A DNA stretch of 16,017 bases from NCBI GenBank assembly GCA_944385265.1, contig CALWWO010000192.1, positions 1 to 16,017 of the forward strand, given 5' to 3'. This DNA comes from an uncultured Oscillospiraceae bacterium (GTDB lineage: Bacteria; Bacillota_A; Clostridia; Oscillospirales; Oscillospiraceae). Below the pieces are notes generated by a model that made no database searches, was not told the DNA's origin, and saw only the letters and a list, made by a program, of their open reading frames with translations. Below, piece after piece: positions 13,821 through 16,017 of the stretch; within the stretch, counting starts at the first letter, position 1, and the number at the start of each line of letters is the position of its first letter. The position numbers and the translations under genes are program-made.

Positions 13821-13847
13821 AGGAGGAAATTGAAAATATGAAATAAT

Positions 13848-15044
13848 TTATCCGTTTTCGCCGCCGAGACTGTTTTCCCTCAGCGTGGTGACTACATCTG
13901 CCATGCAGTCTCCAAAATAGCGGACGGCTCGGAGGGATTCCTGAAGGGTATTGCCGTTATACCCGACCTCTACGATAAGAGAGCCGGTAGTGGCGTGCTG
14001 GTTATATCTTGCGTTTGTAACGTACAGCGGACGCGCAAGCGATGGATATTTTATATTCATGCTGCCCTGAAGCAGCAGCGCGAATTTGAGATTTTCTTCC
14101 CAGTATGGGTGCCACAGCCCGGTGCCGTCCGTACCGGCTATTATCATCACCTGGGAGGAGGATTCTCCGTTTATAGTGGTCGTCGTTTTATACGGATTAT
14201 CTCCCTCGTTCACAGCGTCGCGGTGAAGATCTATAACGATTTTTATGCTGGGGTCGCTTTCCAGATACGAGACGATGGCGTCGAGCGAGCGCGTATATGA
14301 CCCGTTATAGCTTGGATAGTCGTAAAGCGATGTGTCATGGATGACCTTTATTCCGCGGCTTTCAAGTATCGCGGTGAGTTCGTTGCCGACACGTATCATA
14401 TTATAGTTGCAGTCCTCCGTTCGCGATGGGTCGGAGGCAACATATATATCTTCACCCTCAGGCTTATACGCCTCGCTTCCATGCGTGTGGATTATAAGTA
14501 CGGTAACATCGGAATAATCAGTCGAAAGGGATGTGTCAAGAGACAGATATTTGGAAAAATCGATGTTATATCCGGATAAGTCCTTTATTTCACCGCCTAC
14601 GCCGGCGCTCAGCAGATCGGATATACCAAGATCGCCCATGTCGGTAAACTCGATGGATTCAGTGGGATCTGAGGCGCTGCTTTCCGGCACGATACCAGCC
14701 GATTCCCCGTTTTGGGGCATTTCAGATATGAATGTGTCGGTATTTTGAGCGCTTTCAGCGGTAGCTCCCGCTGCGGGACTGCTCTGCGGCGTCATCGCGT
14801 TTATGAGCGGTATATTCAGCGGCTCTGTATAGCCCATTTCAAATCCCAAAATTGTAGATACGACAGATTCGTTTTGAAATATCCTGTTAAAAAGCTTTTC
14901 GCAGAAAGAGTCTGCCCCTGATAGCGACAGGAATTTAATGAAAACGCATATTGAGACGATAAGCAGCACGTTTTTGGCGACAGCCTTCAGGAAAGAGTTT
15001 CTCCCATGCATTCGGCGGCGCGGACTTTTATATGATCTTATCAA
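13848..15044 (-). CDS. spoIIP: Stage II sporulation protein P (SpoIIP), peptidoglycan hydrolase
   Basis: A 398-residue protein with a TTG start at 15044, nine bases after a strong GGAGGTGA (15054-15061). A short basic N-terminus is followed by one membrane anchor (about 24-42), a low-complexity linker rich in Ser, Ala, Glu and Pro (85-135), and the SpoIIP domain (about 178-390). Conserved motifs are VLIIHTHGSEAY (182-193), NMIRVGNELTAILESRG (215-231), VIDLHRDAV (270-278) and SLIVEVGYNGNTLQE (355-369). The His of HTHGSE and LHRDA and the Glu of EVG are the expected zinc-site and catalytic residues. SpoIIP works with SpoIID and SpoIIM in the mother cell to thin septal peptidoglycan and drive forespore engulfment. 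The linker is on the long side. A sigma-E-like promoter is possible upstream, and transcription diverges from the TSCPD gene. Confidence 0.95.
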   Translation of the reverse strand: MIRSYKSPRRRMHGRNSFLKAVAKNVLLIVSICVFIKFLSLSGADSFCEKLFNRIFQNESVVSTILGFEMGYTEPLNIPLINAMTPQSSPAAGATAESAQNTDTFISEMPQNGESAGIVPESSASDPTESIEFTDMGDLGISDLLSAGVGGEIKDLSGYNIDFSKYLSLDTSLSTDYSDVTVLIIHTHGSEAYKPEGEDIYVASDPSRTEDCNYNMIRVGNELTAILESRGIKVIHDTSLYDYPSYNGSYTRSLDAIVSYLESDPSIKIVIDLHRDAVNEGDNPYKTTTTINGESSSQVMIIAGTDGTGLWHPYWEENLKFALLLQGSMNIKYPSLARPLYVTNARYNQHATTGSLIVEVGYNGNTLQESLRAVRYFGDCMADVVTTLRENSLGGENG

Positions 15045-15066
15045 GGCTGATCGTCACCTCCATATC

Positions 15067-15096
15067 AAAGCTTATGAGCTGGTATATGTAAATATG
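15067..15096 (-). promoter_or_regulatory. Possible sigma-E promoter of spoIIP
   Basis: On the minus strand CATATTT (15090-15096) and CATAAGCTTT (15067-15076) are separated by 13 bp, resembling the sigma-E pattern of an ATATT-type -35 box and a CATA-type -10 box. The match is partial; SpoIIP is sigma-E dependent in B. subtilis, which is the main support. Confidence 0.35.
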
Positions 15097-15105
15097 AATA
15101 AAAGC

Positions 15106-15134
15106 TTGTCGTTTCGCCGGAGCGGATATATAAT
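15106..15134 (+). promoter_or_regulatory. Sigma-A promoter of the TSCPD gene
   Basis: TTGTCG (15106-15111) and a perfect TATAAT (15129-15134) have a 17-bp spacer. The -35 box matches at four of six positions. It is 30 bp upstream of the start codon. Confidence 0.65.
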
Positions 15135-15164
15135 AGATATGCAATTTTAATTGGAGGGATTCAT

Positions 15165-15419
15165 ATGATAAAGACATATACGCCGAAAGGCGTTTGCTCA
15201 AAGCTGATGGAAATCGAGATCGAGGACGGCATAATAAAAGACGTCAAAATCGTCGGCGGATGCGACGGTAATCTGAAAGGCATAATGTCCCTTGTAAAGG
15301 GCTGCAAGGCTGATGAAGTGGTCGAGCGTCTCAAAGGAATAGAGTGCAGAACGAAAGGGACGTCATGTCCGGACCAGCTTGCCCACGCGATCGAGGACGC
15401 GCTTGAGGAAGCGAAATAG
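15165..15419 (+). CDS. TSCPD domain protein (TIGR03905-like)
   Basis: An 84-residue protein with TTGGAGGG shortly before the ATG. It covers the TSCPD domain from end to end: TYTPKGVCSKLMEIEIEDGI (4-23), KIVGGCDGNLKGIMSLVKGC (28-47), then GIECRTKGTSCPDQLAHAI (58-76), which contains the name-giving motif. Five Cys (11, 33, 47, 61, 68) are spaced as in the family and could bind a metal, but this has not been shown for the stand-alone proteins as far as I know. Similar domains occur at the C-terminus of some class II ribonucleotide reductases (NrdJ). The small gene that follows lies 16 bp downstream and is probably co-transcribed. The function is unknown. Confidence 0.92.
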   Translation: MIKTYTPKGVCSKLMEIEIEDGIIKDVKIVGGCDGNLKGIMSLVKGCKADEVVERLKGIECRTKGTSCPDQLAHAIEDALEEAK

Positions 15420-15435
15420 CGGGGGAAGAAAAGCT

Positions 15436-15672
15436 ATGAAGCCAGTATTCTGCAACACGTTTAATATTTCACATAATAAAAACAAATCTGAGATAACGAT
15501 CTCTTTTGCACATGTTTACACAGAGCGCAATTTTTCCATGAAGGACGGCGCGCTCACAAACGTATCGGCGCAGGTAGTTGACGACGTTGCAAGCGTATTG
15601 CTGACAAGAGACGGGGCGATAGCGCTGGCAAACCTGTTAAATCGAATAATCAACGGTGAAAACGTGGAGTAA
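15436..15672 (+). CDS. Small hypothetical protein, 78 aa (possibly DUF3467-like)
   Basis: The start at 15436 is chosen because GGGGGAAGAA lies upstream; an in-frame extension to 15379 would overlap the TSCPD gene and encodes unusual Arg-rich sequence. The protein runs from MKPVFCNTFNISHNKN through SEITISFAHVYTERNF to NVSAQVVDDVASVLLTRDGAIALANLLNRII. The pattern of a strand-rich first half, then a V-x-S/T-x-V-x-L segment and a final helix placing residues at A-x-x-L-x-x-x-L, recalls DUF3467-type small proteins (acting as if residues after a threonine begin the helix), but the match is by eye and weak. No signal peptide or membrane segment is seen. It is probably in an operon with the TSCPD gene. 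Confidence 0.7.
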   Translation: MKPVFCNTFNISHNKNKSEITISFAHVYTERNFSMKDGALTNVSAQVVDDVASVLLTRDGAIALANLLNRIINGENVE

Positions 15673-15678
15673 GTAAAA

Positions 15679-15703
15679 ACCCCTGTATTTTCGATACAGG
15701 GGT
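15679..15703. terminator. Hairpin after the TSCPD operon
   Basis: A perfect 10-bp stem ACCCCTGTAT (15679-15688) / ATACAGGGGT (15694-15703) with a 5-nt loop. The plus-strand tail is ATAAATC and the minus-strand tail is TTTTTACTT, so it fits better as a terminator of minus-strand transcription reaching from the right. Confidence 0.6.
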
Positions 15704-15737
15704 ATAAATCGTCTTAATAAAGCGCAGCTTTTGAAAT

Positions 15738-15783
15738 GACCGGCTCTCTGCATTTTGATGCAGAGAGCCGGTCTTGTTTTTTG
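15738..15783 (+). terminator. Intrinsic terminator, plus strand
   Basis: A perfect 16-bp stem (15738-15753 with 15758-15773; core CGGCTCTCTGCAT) with loop TTTG, followed by TTGTTTTTTG. It is the strong plus-strand terminator of the TSCPD operon, about 65 bp past the last stop codon. Confidence 0.88.
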
Positions 15784-15837
15784 TCAGCTTACAGCGTATT
15801 ATCGTTGCGCCGCCTGCCGGCTCAAAAGCATGTGAGA

Positions 15838-16017
15838 TCATGAGCCGGCGCGACCGTCATCGGGTTTTATCTTTTCTGCGGCGTCTTCATCTGAAATCTC
15901 AAGATTGGAGATCGCGTAATTTAAACACTGTATAACAAGCTGGTTTAAGGACAGCTTATTCTGCGCCGCAAGCTTCTCAAGCTGCTCTATCATATCAACG
16001 GGCAGCCGAAAAGTTTT
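15838..16017 (-). CDS. Ribbon-helix-helix-like (Arc-type) protein, C-terminal part (cut by window edge)
   Basis: The minus strand is open from the right edge for 59 residues to a TGA at 15838-15840. It starts within KTFRLPVDMIEQLEKLAAQN and continues KLSLNQLVIQCLNYAISNLE, then an acidic/basic tail. The pattern of a short strand FRLP, a helix, a turn with Asn/Leu-Ser, and a second helix is that of the ribbon-helix-helix fold in Arc/CopG/HicB-type DNA-binding proteins. The start codon lies outside the window, probably only a few residues upstream given the usual size of such proteins. It could be a small regulator or the antitoxin of a toxin-antitoxin pair; no partner is visible. Confidence 0.7.
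   Translation of the reverse strand, partial: KTFRLPVDMIEQLEKLAAQNKLSLNQLVIQCLNYAISNLEISDEDAAEKIKPDDGRAGS

Noticed and set aside
1..16017. CRISPR array, insertion sequence or prophage
   Set aside because: No regularly spaced direct repeats, transposase, terminal inverted repeats or phage structural genes were seen.

Overview
This window reads as chromosomal DNA of an anaerobic, endospore-forming member of the Clostridia (Bacillota). The evidence is a dipicolinate synthase pair (dpaA-dpaB), SpoIIP, a complete trimeric NADH-linked [FeFe]-hydrogenase operon, strong AGGAGG-type ribosome binding sites, sigma-A-like promoters and many intrinsic terminators. Species or family cannot be named from the sequence alone. 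No integrase, transposase or CRISPR array was seen, so most of the window looks like ordinary core genome.

Layout. Positions 1-1914 are all minus strand: the N-terminal half of a Dpp/Opp-type ABC permease running off the left edge, a short XRE regulator, a non-coding stretch with three hairpins (about 985-1190), a 63-residue hypothetical protein, tRNA-Leu(GAG) with a near-perfect promoter, and a DUF896 (YnzC-like) protein. Positions 2165-3600 (+) hold dpaA-dpaB, which make the spore-core solute dipicolinate, closed by a strong terminator. A polyprenyl-phosphate glycosyltransferase (+) and a SanA/YdcF-like DUF218 membrane protein (-) then converge on one shared hairpin.

Positions 5645-6176 are an AT-rich intergenic region ending in a good sigma-A promoter and a structured 5' leader. 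It drives the largest unit, 6177-11269 (+): hydC (NuoE-like), a GHKL ATPase, a thioredoxin-like ferredoxin homologue, hydB (NuoF-like) and hydA ([FeFe]-hydrogenase). The hydrogenase would exchange electrons between NADH (probably together with ferredoxin) and H2 in the cytoplasm. An intrinsic terminator follows.

Positions 11373-13752 (+) are a compact, translationally coupled MerR regulator / ABC ATPase / ABC-2 permease operon. Its promoter has a 19-bp spacer holding an inverted repeat, the signature of MerR control. A perfect 44-bp palindrome separates it from spoIIP (-). Divergent from spoIIP is a vegetative-type promoter for a TSCPD-domain protein and a small hypothetical protein. Two hairpins and the C-terminal part of a ribbon-helix-helix-like protein (-) close the window.

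I do not see a convincing wholly new system. The points most worth a second look are the GHKL ATPase and the cysteine-poor ferredoxin homologue inside the hydrogenase operon, Ser replacing the usual proton-relay Cys in HydA, a heptanucleotide tandem repeat at the start of the SanA-like gene, the 44-bp palindrome, and the hairpin-rich element downstream of tRNA-Leu.
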